Positions 1 through 11,392 of a stretch of 64,000 nucleotides of DNA are shown one piece after another. Within the stretch, counting starts at the first letter, position 1; every line of letters starts with the position of its first letter. Made by a program: the position numbers and the translations under genes. Origin of the DNA: Epiperipatus broadwayi (taxonomy: Eukaryota; Onychophora; Udeonychophora; Euonychophora; Peripatidae); the NCBI GenBank assembly GCA_028023455.1, contig JAQFVV010000013.1, forward strand, positions 3,658,001 through 3,722,000, written 5' to 3'. Below the pieces are notes generated by a model, which saw only the letters and a program-made list of their open reading frames with translations, ran no database searches and was not told the DNA's origin.

Positions 1-1303
1 ACTTTGCACAATGTATTTTTATATATGCAACTGAATTTAACAAAATATTTTTTTAAATCAAAACTTCTTATAAATAAGTGGGCAGGTGATCCATGTCAAA
101 ATATGATAAAGTAAAACATTTTTAAAGCAATATCATTAAAAAACCCACAGTAAAAAAAAAAATAAACAATCAAATCATTAGTGACTCAGAAGACTAAATA
201 ATGTTGAGCACTAATATGATGGACTGAACACTACAGTTCCATTGACTTTATCAAACTGATTTTGTTCTCACAGGTACAAATAAATCTAGAAGCCTTTATT
301 TCTTGATAACATTATTTTCACCACTTCAATAAATCACAAAGGATAGCAACTACAAAAAATATTTTTATATATCAATTAGGAAGCTCAGACCATTAATACA
401 CAATTTATAAATAATTTTTGATCATAAAATGTAAGTCCATATTTGATAATAAAAAGTTCAGTGCCTTGAAAATGATTTTCAGTTCTTAAATAGTTAATGG
501 CTGTCAAATCTATGGTTACAATAGCAGAATTAAAAGATTTAATGAAGACATTAGTGCATCTATCTCATGGTTGAATATTTACAGATTATTTCATAATAAA
601 CTATTACAATAAATAAATAAAAAGCATTAATGACCAATTTCAAAATTGTATTCCATAAAAAGTATATATCTATATGAAATATAAGCTTAACATACTTCAA
701 CATAAATTCAAAACTAAATAATGTACATTGAAAAGTTGAAAGTGCTGTTTGCTATAAAAATTGAAAAGCAATTGTTTATATAAAAAATTTCTAGCATGAG
801 TCATTATAAAAAAGTTTAAATACTGACTGTTGTAAACATTCAAATTTCACTGGAAATAAAAAAACATATTACTATAAAATCATTCAAAAATGAATTAAAA
901 GCCAATTACTGGAAGTTTTAAGGTTCATCATTTACACAAATTTGAATGTTTAATGAAAAGATTAAATCTTGACTTTCATATATTAAATAAAAAACCATTT
1001 ACTTTAAAAATAGAAGCTCTTAGAATAACTAGTTATCTGCTGTGTAAGAGAATACTAGCTGCCATACAAAAAGCATGAACTATCTCTAAATATGAACATG
1101 CTGCTAATTAAAATTTATGATATCATATTCATTTTCTAATCTATTTTATGCAATGTGCTTCAACAAAAAGATTGAATAAGTAGTATTTCAACTTCTGTTA
1201 GTCATTCACAGGTGTTTCAATCAATGTTTACTTTCTTATAATTTTGTTATTTATTTATTTCAGCAATTTTCTTTTATTATTACAATAACTTTATTATATG
1301 ATA
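1..1303. other. A/T-rich stretch, nothing recognised
   Basis: No open frame longer than a few dozen codons, no terminal repeats and no tRNA-like boxes were found on either strand. The sequence is short A and T runs. It could be host intergenic DNA or fully decayed repeat. Confidence 0.6.
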
Positions 1304-1380
1304 AATCTTTTATAATAGACATATTTCATTCTAATAATCTTATTCTTTGATAAAGCATGCAGATAAAGTTGTTTTAGTCT
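1304..1380 (+). repeat. Left copy of a ~70-bp direct repeat outside the gypsy LTRs
   Basis: The segment starting cttttataatagacatat and ending near gttgttttagt is about 80% identical by eye to 7254-7322 (ccttttataataaacatat to gttgtcttagt), in the same orientation. It lies just outside the left LTR and the partner lies just outside the right LTR. This is far longer than the 4-6 bp duplication made by a gypsy integrase. It may be a pre-existing target duplication or the remains of a tandem insertion. Confidence 0.55.
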
Positions 1381-1392
1381 ATCCAAGCCAGC

Positions 1393-2017
1393 TGTATACT
1401 CAATTTATTTTTTAAAAAATTAATACACAATAAATCTAAACTTAAGCAAAATAGTTTTATTACTCTGAATATAAAATATAATATTAGTAAAGTAATAGTA
1501 ACATCAACTTGCGGTTTGCTTACCTTCACAAATAAATTTGCAAATAGGAAATTTTCTAGCATTTTCTGACAATTATGATAATACAATGCTCAATATGTCT
1601 ATGCATGAACCATACTTCATAGTGTTAACTATAATGTTGGGTTCTATTTCACCGCATCTATTAAGCTCTGTTGACTCTTCATTGTTAAATCTTCTGCATA
1701 CTAGACTGCATATATGTATAATAACTCATTTTGCTCTTCGGTCTTGCTCAGTGCTTATACATATACATATTTAGTTCAGCTGTTTGTCATTTGCTTTTTT
1801 TAATTTGCATAAATTAATAACATTATTCCTTCTCTGCAAATTTGCATATCAAATTATGTTTTTCTTTTTGTATAATTTTAAGCATAATGCATACTAATTT
1901 TCTAGAGTAGATTTAATCTTTTTATTTCTGTTTAATTATATCCACACTCACTCATACTTCTGTACTTATCTTTGTACATTATTAGTGTACAAATTTCTTT
2001 ATAGTCAGTACATAACA
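1393..2017 (-). repeat. 3' LTR of the gypsy element
   Basis: Shares blocks with 6083-6572 and 7095-7247, for example acaaataaatttgcaa, ttctctgcaaatt, actttctagagt and caaacttctttatggtcag, with many substitutions. The outer (left) boundary near the TG at 1393 is approximate. The inner boundary at about 2017 is supported by the adjacent polypurine tract and the TGTTATG start on the minus strand. Confidence 0.75.
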
Positions 2018-2018
2018 A

Positions 2019-2035
2019 TACCTCCCTTCACCCTG
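2019..2035 (-). other. Polypurine tract
   Basis: On the minus strand the sequence is CCAGGGTGAAGGGAGG, immediately internal to the start of the left (3') LTR. In gypsy elements this is the primer for plus-strand DNA synthesis. It helps fix both orientation and the LTR boundary. Confidence 0.6.
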
Positions 2036-2406
2036 GAAATTACTGTAAAGTTCAACTACAAATATGATCCTCTAATTTAATAAGGCTTTGTGACTCTTTT
2101 GTTCTTCTTCAATGAGGTATCAGTCTCTCTACCTTCTTCTCTTATCTGCTATCTATGCTCTGCAGATGAATGTAGTAGATTTGAACTTGTAGATTTACAT
2201 TTCCATCAATTTCTGTAGATACTTCCATACCAATATTTTCAATGTTTTATATGATCCCCAATAAGAGTGGGAAATGAAATGTACTTAGCTTTAACGGCTC
2301 ATGTAAACAGATATGTAAATAGTCTATAAGTCTTTTTCTCTGCTATCTTCCAATATTCAATCATATATAATTACTTAGATAACAGTTCAGTTATAAACCC
2401 AGGTAG

Positions 2407-4800
2407 CTATTTATTTTTCAATGTATCCTGCATCCATATTTTTCCTATTTTAGTTTTATCTGATATCAACACAGAGACATGTATTCTAAAACAATGTTTC
2501 ATCTGTAGTTCTGCAGGAAATGTTTTGCTTATGAAACTTGGTGTGAACTGCTGATAAAACATTGCTGAAGTAAATATTTCAAGAATATCAGTAAATTCCA
2601 TTTTTCTCAGTATAATCTTTAGATGTTGAATGACATTTCTATTATTCTATTTGATTAGGGAGTGGTAAGAGAGTGTTAATAAAAGCTGCATTTCCTTCTT
2701 AGCTAGAAAATACTTCAACTTTACTGAAGCAAAATCAGCACCATTATTCATGATTAACAATTCAGGATAACCATGTAACCTGAAGAGGTCATCAATATTT
2801 TGATTATATTCTCTGAGCTAATATAATTTACTATTCTGTATTCCATCCATTTAAAGTACATGACAATGTCAACAAGAAATATACACCCATGGAATGATCC
2901 TGCATAATCTAAATTAATTCTTTGCCATGGTTTAGTAGCTTTTGGCCATGATTGTAACTCCATCACTGATAGTTTTGTCATTGATTGGTCTTGACAATTT
3001 TTCCAATGTCATAATTCAGGTTAGGCCACCTGACATATAATTAAGCTAATTCTTTTCTAAAAACAAGTCTGGAGTGTCCTTTGTCTAACAGTTTTAATAG
3101 CATTTCTCCCCTGAATTGGAATTAAAACTCAGTCAATCATAAAGATGCACTTTGTTACAGATAAATAAGCTGTGTCAGACATTCCAAATTTGCTGAACTA
3201 CATTATCTAGTAATTTATTTGGCAAGCCTTTCTTTATCCAGTTCATAACTAACTTGTACCTAGCATCCTTTTCTGTCCAGTCTGCAACAACTTTAATGTT
3301 TACTACATTAGAGTTCATAGTATTTATATAATTTACTTCAGACACATGGAGTCCATGTACATTTTTATCCAGAATTCTACAAAGAGCATCTGCATTCGTT
3401 ATCTGCTTTCATGGCTTGAATGTTAACTCAAAATTGTATAAAGCCAATATGTTAATCCATCATAGCATATATTGAATAGCATGGTCAGGAGTTACTTTAC
3501 ACTTTCTTGATATCCCCACTAGAGGTCTATGGTCTGCAAAGATTTTTAAAAAATGTCCATATACATATTGGTGAAATTTGTTTTACTATAAATACAATTA
3601 ATTGTCAAAGCCTCTTGATTTTTTTCTCATCAACAGTCTGGATTCTGGAAGTGTATACTATCATTCACCTCCATATACTTTGAGAGAAATTCTAGTATCT
3701 ATTCAAAAGTCTAAAGTTTCCATATTAGTGACAACTTCTTAGTCATTATGACAATTCACTAAACAAATTTTTAACTTTCTAAAAGCCGCATCATGTTTGA
3801 ACTCTCCACATCCATCTTCTCTTAAGGAAGATTTTAAAAAATGAGTAAACCCCAAAAAGATTTGACAATTTTCTTATGTTTTTTGGCTTTGGTGCATTCT
3901 TAACTGCTCTGACCTTTTCTGGATTGGTGTATTTGCTCTTATCAGTTATAACATGTTCTAGAAATTTAATTTCTCTGGTTGACCATATAAATTTAGAGGT
4001 ATTTAATATATCTCATATTTTATTAAGCTTTTCACACACAATGTGCAACTCATTTTCTTAACTCCTTTTCAGTTTCAGTGACTACTAAAATGTAATTAAG
4101 ATAGGGTATACTCCTATGCTTCTTAAAAGACACCGTTTTAGGTTGAAAAACATTAGGTGCTGATTGACTGTATATATTTAGCAGCATTTAATCTAGCTCT
4201 CACTTTATTAAATTTTTTTCTTCCATTTTTATTAAACTTTTACACACAATGATAATCCCTTTTCTTGATTTATTTTCAGTTTCTGGTATAAACTCTTGTG
4301 CTTTTTAAAAGACTTTCTATTTTGGCTTGAAAAACATTAGATAATATAGTTATACCATATGGAAACTTAGTGAATTTAAACAGAAACAAATGTGTTTATG
4401 GTAAGTAACTCAGCTATTCAAGTTGTAACCAGGATTTAATGAAATTTTAATTGCAAATTCAATTTGACAAAAGAGATTTCTGGAGAGAAACAAATATCTC
4501 TATAATGCTTGGCACTGGATAAACTCCTATGTTAGTATTTATATTTACTTTCCTTGATAGTCACTACATATTCTTACATTACCATCAGATTTTAAAATAA
4601 CAACTATGGGTGTAGTCTAGGTAGATTCTTCTGTCAGTCTTGATCAATTCATTTAATACTTCTACTTCAGGTATGAGAGCAAATGGAATATTTCTTAGTC
4701 TACAGATAACTAGTTTCACATTTGACATTAGCTCAAATTGCATCTTCAAGTGATCTGGGCTGGATTTAGAGTTGAGGGAATTTATTTCTTTACTTCAGAT
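2407..4800 (-). pseudogene. gypsy pol remnant: RT, RNase H, integrase
   Basis: Minus-strand conceptual translation gives, from 5' to 3': a reverse-transcriptase segment (4640-4545) reading TTPIVVILKSDGNVRICSD, matching the PVV-KSDG-RICGDY finger region of gypsy RT; a degraded active site (about 4110-4080) reading YLNYILVV where YLDDILVV is expected, so both catalytic aspartates are lost; an RNase H piece (about 3530-3490) reading FADHRPLVGI; and an integrase core (2981-2754) with the NLDYAG motif carrying the first catalytic Asp and SKW-like FKWMEYR. Stops and frame changes separate the pieces. It resembles invertebrate K02A2.6-type gypsy polyproteins. No function remains. Confidence 0.8.
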
Positions 4801-5132
4801 TCAAGTTGTATTCTTTTAATAATTTTAATCCTAATTCCCAAAGGCTTGAACCAGTTGTGATTTAATATAGGGTTCAAATCCTTAAATGCAATATATAGTG
4901 GTAAATTTTTTATTTATCTATCAACTTTTATTTTCACTATTGCTATCCCTATTACATCAATGTAGTCACCATTTACCTGTAGCAACCAAGTTCATTTTAT
5001 TGATTGGTATATTTTTATTCCATTTTTTTAATGATTATCCAATATTTCTGAGTGATAAAACACACACCCACTGTCAATTTCCATTTAATAATTTGGTTGT
5101 AGATTTTCACCTTTAATAAATTATACATGTCG

Positions 5133-5435
5133 TCACTTTTTTTTTAAGTTTGATAAACTCTTGTAAGTTCCTCCCCTAGATGTACTATTAGCTGATAAAT
5201 CTGCTTTAGTCATTTTTTGTTTGTTTTCACAAACTTTAGACAAATAGCCTTTCAGTCTGCAATTATGACATTTCTCATTTCTAAATTTACACATTTTCTT
5301 TATGTGACCTTTAATGCCATAGCAATAACAAACGCAAACATCCTTTTTAGTGCTCTTATCAGTCAGTTGTGTTTTTAACTTGTTTATCAATATAAATGGT
5401 TTGATAGCATCTGCTGAATTTTTGAATTGCCACAT
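5133..5435 (-). pseudogene. gypsy gag zinc-knuckle fragment
   Basis: A 100-codon minus-strand frame holds two consecutive CCHC-type knuckles around residues 34-62: CYCYGIKGHIKKMC (second Cys spacing altered) then CHNCRLKGYLSKVC (the usual His replaced by Tyr). A basic, Asn/Lys-rich tail follows. In gypsy elements this is the nucleic-acid-binding C-terminal part of Gag or the N-terminal end of Pol. It sits upstream of the RT remnant in the same orientation. Both knuckles carry substitutions in metal ligands. Confidence 0.8.
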
Positions 5436-6571
5436 ATTCCAAAATGGTCTCGTATGCTATTTCTCTTTCAATAGCCACAATGTATGTAAGTATTGTCTCA
5501 CTTAATAATACTTGTGTAAGCTTTATGTTTCTCATACTCTATAGCAGCTGGTATAAAAACATATATTTCACCTCATCTTTGAATTGCCATTTTTTTTGTT
5601 AGCTCACGCAGTTGTATATTATATCCCTAAAAGCTTTTACTTAATAACTGTAAATTGTTTCAGAAATGGAGTTGCACTATATATTTCAAAGTCATTTTTT
5701 TAACATATACATTTAATTTCTGTAATAACTCTTGGATAGAGTATCTTCAACTGTTTTCTGGTCATACATATGATTAATTACATCCTTTCTTTTCTATTTA
5801 TTATCTACAATATTATTATCATGTACCTCTTATCATGGGCTATATATATATTTGCCATTTAGCTGCACTGTTAATGTCAAAAGACATTATTGTACTGTTC
5901 TGCATTGCCAAGATGTCTGTTCATGTTATTACCAAATAGTTTATGTTGATGTTCAGGAATTTCAACTGCTAATTTTCACAATGCTTTTACACATCCTTAA
6001 TCCAACCAATGTCTTACACAGGTTCTTAAATTGTCAAATGTGCCAACTGATTTATACTAGGGACCAAATTCACTTAAGCTAGTAGTACACACATTAATTT
6101 ATTTTTAGATAATAAATACATAAGTTTAAACTTTAAAAAAAAAAAAATTATTACTCTAAAATATAATATTAATAATATTATTTATTAATAACAACTAGCA
6201 TTTTTCTGGTTGACTTCACAAATAAATTTGCAACTGTAAGAAAGGCATTTTCTAGCATTCTCTGACAATTATGCTGATAAATAACTCAATATAAGCCTAT
6301 GCATGTACCATTCCTAAAAATGTTAACAACAATGTTGCATTCTATTTCACTTTACCTTTTAAGCTCTACTGACTCTTCACTGTTAACACTTCTACATGGT
6401 GAAATGCATATATGCATAACAACTTATTTTGATTCTGCAGCCTTAACCATTGCTTATATACAGCACTAATCTGCTCGAACATGTCTATTTTAGTTGGTTT
6501 TTCATTTACTTTTTATAAATTGCATAATTAAATACATTACTGTTTCTCTGCAAATTAGCACATTAATTTAT

Positions 6572-6780
6572 TGAAGAGTAGTAATTAATTTATATAGCAC
6601 ACAGAGACCTTATGTAAATAGTCTAAACATGTACTAACCTGTATTCAATGTGCTTTAAAATTCCCAATAATCAAGCATTATTGTGAAGTTTAAAGTGCAC
6701 TGAATACAGGTTAGTGCCTGTTTAGACTATTTACATAAGCTCTCTGCGAACTCTATAAATTAATTACTACTCTTCAATAG
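6572..6780. repeat. Foldback (inverted repeat) inserted in the LTR
   Basis: Left arm begins ttgaagagtagtaattaatt and the right arm ends aattaattactactcttcaa, exactly complementary. The arms continue inward through cctgtattcaatgtgcttta / taaagtgcactgaatacagg for about 95 bp with a few mismatches and a short central loop. It would form a long hairpin. No coding capacity, so a MITE-like or foldback element is the simplest reading. Confidence 0.85.
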
Positions 6781-7024
6781 TTTCTAGCATTTCCAACATT
6801 AAGATTATACTATTAACTCACTGTAAATCGCAAGATTTGAGTCAATTTGTAAAGGAAATAGTGGATTTAAACAATGGAGAAAACAACTACTTCACACTTC
6901 CAAATCAAGATGCTTCAGATTCGCCTATATAAATGGACATTTAGGTTAAAGATAAGATGGCCGCTCTTGTCTTTATAAAAGTTACTATCTTGTGTCATGG
7001 TTTGGAAGATCCCTCTATTTGCAA

Positions 7025-7100
7025 AGTATGCTTGATTATTGCAAATTTTAAAGTGCATCGAATACAGGTTAGTGCCTGTTTAGACTATTTACATATTAAT
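7025..7100 (+). repeat. Third partial copy of the 6.6-kb foldback arm
   Basis: The run aaagtgca-cgaatacaggttagtgcctg and tttagactatttacat repeats the right arm at 6690-6740 in direct orientation, after about 245 bp of unrelated sequence. The element thus has two arms plus a truncated extra arm. Confidence 0.8.
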
Positions 7101-7253
7101 TTTTTTTTTTTCATAATTTTAAATATTATGTGTACTAACTTTCTAGAGTGGGTTTAATATACTTTTATTTCTGAATAATTATAACCACATACACACTATT
7201 TCATCTTTATAGATTATTGGTATACAAACTTCTTTATGGTCAGAACAAACTTT

Positions 7254-7322
7254 GACCTTTTATAATAAACATATCACTCAAATAATCTTATCTTTTGATA
7301 ATAATTAAGTTGTCTTAGTGCA
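7254..7322 (+). repeat. Right copy of the ~70-bp direct repeat outside the gypsy LTRs
   Basis: Partner of 1304-1380, same orientation; see that entry for the alignment. Confidence 0.55.
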
Positions 7323-7746
7323 TACATGTGTGCACTCTATTATATTTCATGTCCTAAAAGTTTGTTTAAAGGAATAATATGAATTTCATAAATTTACTTG
7401 GGAACAATTTTATAATTATTTAACAAGTCTATTTTTTTCTTCTGTTACATTACTATTATAAAATAAATAATTTTAATAAACTACATATATTAGTAATGAC
7501 TAAGATAGGCATAAATTCCCTTTTTCAACCAGTAAGTCTAATAAAATATTGCTCAGCATAAATTAGATCACATCACTAAAAAATTATAAACATTATATTT
7601 AGAGTAAAAAGTATATCAAAATAATATTATTTTTAAAGAAACTTCATATGAATTTTATGTAACCAAAAGTAAAAATTTAAAAAAAAGCATGAGTGAATAG
7701 TAAAAATAAACATCAAATTTTAATATAAAGTTATTGTATTATAAAG
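7323..7746. other. A/T-rich spacer, nothing recognised
   Basis: No repeats, terminal motifs or coding-like frames were seen between the gypsy flank and the hAT terminus. Confidence 0.5.
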
Positions 7747-10398
7747 CAGTGGTAACCAACTGGTGATCAATGAGAAAATTTTGGTGGTCCACAAAAAAAT
7801 CTGACATTATTTGTATTTTGTATGTTTAATTAATAATAAAACAAAAATAATATTCTAAGATATTCTTATATTCTGAATGACAATTTTCCCCTTTATATTG
7901 CACTAAATTCATGAAATGTGCTGGAGGAAGGAAAATAAGAGAGGTGCAATAATAGTGAAGCAGCTTTAGTATTGTTGCAACCATTACAACAGTCACTCCG
8001 CCCCACAAATATCGATTCTCATCTGATTGTTTTTTATTTGTTTATTTCTCAGATGCTCTTTTTAGGTAAATATGGTTTTAACTGTATATTTTCTTTAAGT
8101 GTAATATTTATTTAATGGCATCAAATAGTTTGACTTTGATAACTATCATTTCTTGTTTGGTTTTAGATTCAAATAAATAAATCCATAATAAGTGAAAAAA
8201 GCAAAGGAATATTTGGCATTTCTTTAGTAATACAAAAGATAATATAAATAATGGTAATAGTAATAATTGTAATATGTGTATTTCATTTAATCATAAACTG
8301 ATCAATGAATCAGAGTCGCCACAGTCCTAGTCAGGCACCATTAGAAAGAACATTCGAACTGGAAGTGGAGAGAAAAAAAACACATCAAGCAAATATGATT
8401 CAAATTACTTGAAATTTGGAATTATTCAAGAACCTGATAGTGAGTTGGATCTGCAACTGCTTTGTCTTTGTTCTGAGTGTTTATCTAATGATGCCATGAA
8501 ACCTTCAAAACTAAGAAAACACTTGCAATTAAAACACCCAGATTTAGCTAAGAAACCACTTGAATATTTTCAAAAAATGCATGAAAGTTTTCAAAAGCAA
8601 GTAATTGCTTTAACAAAAATGAATGTTGAAGATAAGTCCTTATTAAAGGTTTCTTATCTGATAGCAATTCAGCTTGTGAAAAATAAAAAGCCATATACAA
8701 ATGCATGTTACAAGCCTTTTGAGAAGTTTGAGAAAGTAAAGTGTCCACAAACTGAAAGTAATACTCTATCAAGTGCAAAATTGAAGACATGGCTGAAGGT
8801 ATTGAAAAGCAAGTTATAAAAATTGTGAAAATTCATTTTATTCAACTTGAAGAATCAACAGATGTAAATAACAAGGCACTTCTCCTTTGTTTTGTGAAAG
8901 TTGAGTATAAAGGAGAATTACAGAAAGATTTATTTACTTTGTTGGCTCAACTTTCTGATTAAAACAATTAGTTCTAAGGTTTTTGAAGCATTTAATACTT
9001 ATTTCCTGGAACATGGAATTGAATGGAAAATGGTATTGGTATATGTACAGATCACAAACATGACTGGACTTATTTCAGGAATTGTGAAAAAAGTTGGTCA
9101 CCCAGATATTTTCTTTATACACTGCTTTATACATCATGAATAACTTGCAGTAAAAAAAGGCCCCCAAAATTACATAAAGTATTATCAGATGTTATTAAAA
9201 TTATAAATGAAATTCAGCACAAATTGCTCAATTTTTTAATATTTGAAACACTTTGTGAAGAAATGGGTTCCCAGTATCCTCACCTTCTTCATGCTGAGGT
9301 GAGATGGCTATCAAAGAACAAAATACTAACCTGACTGTTTGCTCTGCATGAAGAAGTCAAATAATCTTTCCAGCAGCAAAATAATCTGAAATTTCAAAAA
9401 CTTTTTGTCCAACGATGATTAGGTAACCAAGCTTGCATACCTGAACAGATATTTTTTCACTGTTTAATGTATTAAACATATCCTTGCAAGAACAACTTAA
9501 GAATGTATTAACACTTCAACATAAAATGGATGCTTTTCAAAAGTAAATATTACTATGGCAAATGCAGTTGGTTGAAGGAGATTTGCAAATGTTTTCAAAT
9601 TTTGATGAAAGAAAAATATCAACTGGCAGGTGCTAATTAATGTTCAACAGCGCTTACAGTCACTCATAGAATCTTTTAGTTCTTATTACCCAAAGAAAGA
9701 AGATCCCAGACATGGCAATATGTAACTAATATATCCACTTGCAGCAAACATTGAAGATAGCAATTTAAGAATGAATATAAAAAAAAGCCTCATCGATCTA
9801 TCATCTGACGTCAGACTCAAAGCTAAATTACAGTCAACTTTATTAAGACTTTATTTTTGGCTCCCTATAAAAAGTGAATCCCCATTGTTGAGTGAAACAG
9901 CAATGAAAATTTTGATTCAATTTTCAATAACCTATTTGTGCAAAAAGACATTTTCATTTGTCACAACAACTAAAACTCTGCACGAGTCTTGGCTTGAAAT
10001 AAATATGGCTCTCTGTTTTGCAGTAACATCATTGGAATCAAAAACACATAAACATATTTCAAATAAGAAAGATCACACTAAAAATGTGTATTAATTAAAT
10101 AAGCTTCTAATTATTTTGTGATAATTAAACTAACTTTAATAATTTTATTACAATTAGACAACTTTTAAAGGTTTTGTTATGATTAAATAAGTATTTAAAA
10201 TTTTGTTATAATTAAATAAGCATTTATAATTCTGTTATATTAAATAGGTGCATTTCATATTAATAAAATAGATATTATCTGATCATTATTTTACAAATGT
10301 ATTCATCTTTTTTTAAAAAATTCATATTAGTGGTCTGTGGAGTTTAAAATTATAAATTTAGTGGTCCATGAGGTCCAAAAGATTGGCAATATATAAAA
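7747..10398 (+). mobile_element. hAT DNA transposon relic (ZBED5-type)
   Basis: The left end CAGTGGTAACCAACTGG is a typical hAT/Charlie-like terminal inverted repeat. It is followed by ggtggtccaca, which is mirrored near the right side by gtggtccatgaggtcc and gattggcaa. Between them lies a broken BED-finger hAT transposase in the plus orientation. The right terminus is eroded, so the end is approximate and the 8-bp duplication is not resolvable. Confidence 0.75.
8395..10094 (+). pseudogene. hAT transposase pseudogene, BED finger and hATC domain
   Basis: The first frame (8409-8819, 136 codons) starts with a BED-type zinc finger: CLCSECLSND then LRKHLQLKHP gives the C-x2-C...H-x4-H spacing. 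A middle frame (8901-9143) contains MTGLISGIVKKVGHPDIFF and HCFIHHE, the region after the catalytic block in ZBED5/FAM200-like transposases. After a frameshift comes AEVRWLSKNKILT at about 9295-9335, a conserved hAT block. The last frame (9771-10094) reads PLLSETAMKILIQFSITYLC, the hATC dimerisation domain. Several stops and frameshifts make it non-functional. It would have acted in the nucleus to cut and re-insert its own element. Confidence 0.85.
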
Positions 10399-11150
10399 AT
10401 TAAAAAAAATCACATGTGGGTCATAAGCTACAACTTGTCCTTGCTTAGCCGGATTTATTAATTTACATAAACTTAGATATAATTCAGACCCACATTCACC
10501 AACTTGTTTCTTTTAAATGTTTTATTCATAATTCCAGAAATACAAATTAATATATTACTCACATAGTGGTAAAACATTTTGTAAATTTGCAAAATTTAGA
10601 TATATGTAATAATAAAATTCTCTTACAGATAAAGCAATAACACTATAAACTTATACAATTCATGTATGGAAATTATAATGTTTATAATGAAAATGATCTT
10701 TATTTGTCTTTTATAAATACAGTCACTTATTAGGTGTTAATACCAGAGATATCTAACCCGCCGACTAGGATACTATGAATACAGCACAACACAAAATTAT
10801 AAACTTGAAACATCATGAAATTTTATTGCAATTATGTGGCACAGTATGATTAAAATAAATGTGCATATACCCTTGCTAGTTGAAAGCATGTATGGCTTTA
10901 ATTTTACAGTGTTTTGTGTTTTTCAGGGTATTATTTTTCAATACAATTAGTAGAATAGATAACATCAGATTTTACATGCATTTGCGATGACTTGCTGAAG
11001 CAATGACTATCAATAATATTTCAATCTATCAATTGCAATGTTAAATGTATGAAGTTTAAAAGTCAGACAAACATTCTAATTTGACTATTAAGAGTACTTC
11101 CACAGCTCAGTGGCAGCTTACAGATACCTTATGTAATGTGTACATTTTCT
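10399..11150. other. A/T-rich stretch, nothing recognised
   Basis: No open frame, terminal repeat or hairpin of note. Short poly(T) and TAATAA runs only. Confidence 0.5.
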
Positions 11151-11154
11151 ATAT

Positions 11155-11392
11155 TAGTGGTCACAAACTTGGGACCTGCTCGATGATCTTAAAAGGTTCC
11201 CTGAATTGTCTGCCCCATTATGAGAGAACTTTTACGTATGATGGTGATTATCACAAAAAGTATGCACTGACCTGTTTTTTTTTTTTTTGCTTATCATCTT
11301 TCAATATTGTTTATATATTTAGTGCAATACCCAAAACAACTTTCTTCTTTTAATATGACCCAGAGATGTTAAAAGATTGGACACTCCAGTGT
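11155..11392. mobile_element. Possible short non-autonomous hAT remnant
   Basis: The right side read in reverse, CTGGAGTGTCCAATCTTTT followed by a degenerate CTCTGGGTCA, resembles the end of known hAT-like non-autonomous repeats. The left side starts gtggtcacaaacttggga. The two ends match only weakly and no target duplication was confirmed, so the call is tentative. Confidence 0.3.

Larger units (their letters stand above)
1393..7247 (-). mobile_element. Decayed Ty3/gypsy LTR retrotransposon (antisense)
   Basis: Two homologous LTRs (about 1393-2017 and 6083-7247) flank an interior that, read on the minus strand, runs in canonical order: CCHC knuckles (5435-5133), reverse transcriptase (about 4640-4080), RNase H (about 3530-3490) and integrase core (2981-2407). 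The minus-strand LTR begins with TG (TGTTATGTACTGAC at the left copy, TGTTCTGACC at the right). A purine-rich tract on the minus strand abuts the left LTR, as expected for the polypurine tract beside a 3' LTR. Gag-RT-RNaseH-IN order makes it Ty3/gypsy rather than copia. All frames are interrupted, and the LTRs have diverged with indels, so the insertion is old and immobile. Confidence 0.85.
6083..7247 (-). repeat. 5' LTR of the gypsy element, split by an insertion
   Basis: Homologous to 1393-2017 over 6083-6572 and again over about 7095-7247. The intervening ~520 bp is absent from the left LTR and contains a foldback (6572-6780) and a further partial copy of it. The primer-binding site expected next to the inner edge could not be placed with confidence. 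Confidence 0.7.

Noticed and set aside
1374-1774. Open frames on both strands over the left gypsy LTR
   Set aside because: They overlap LTR sequence, have no family features and are not conserved in the other LTR.
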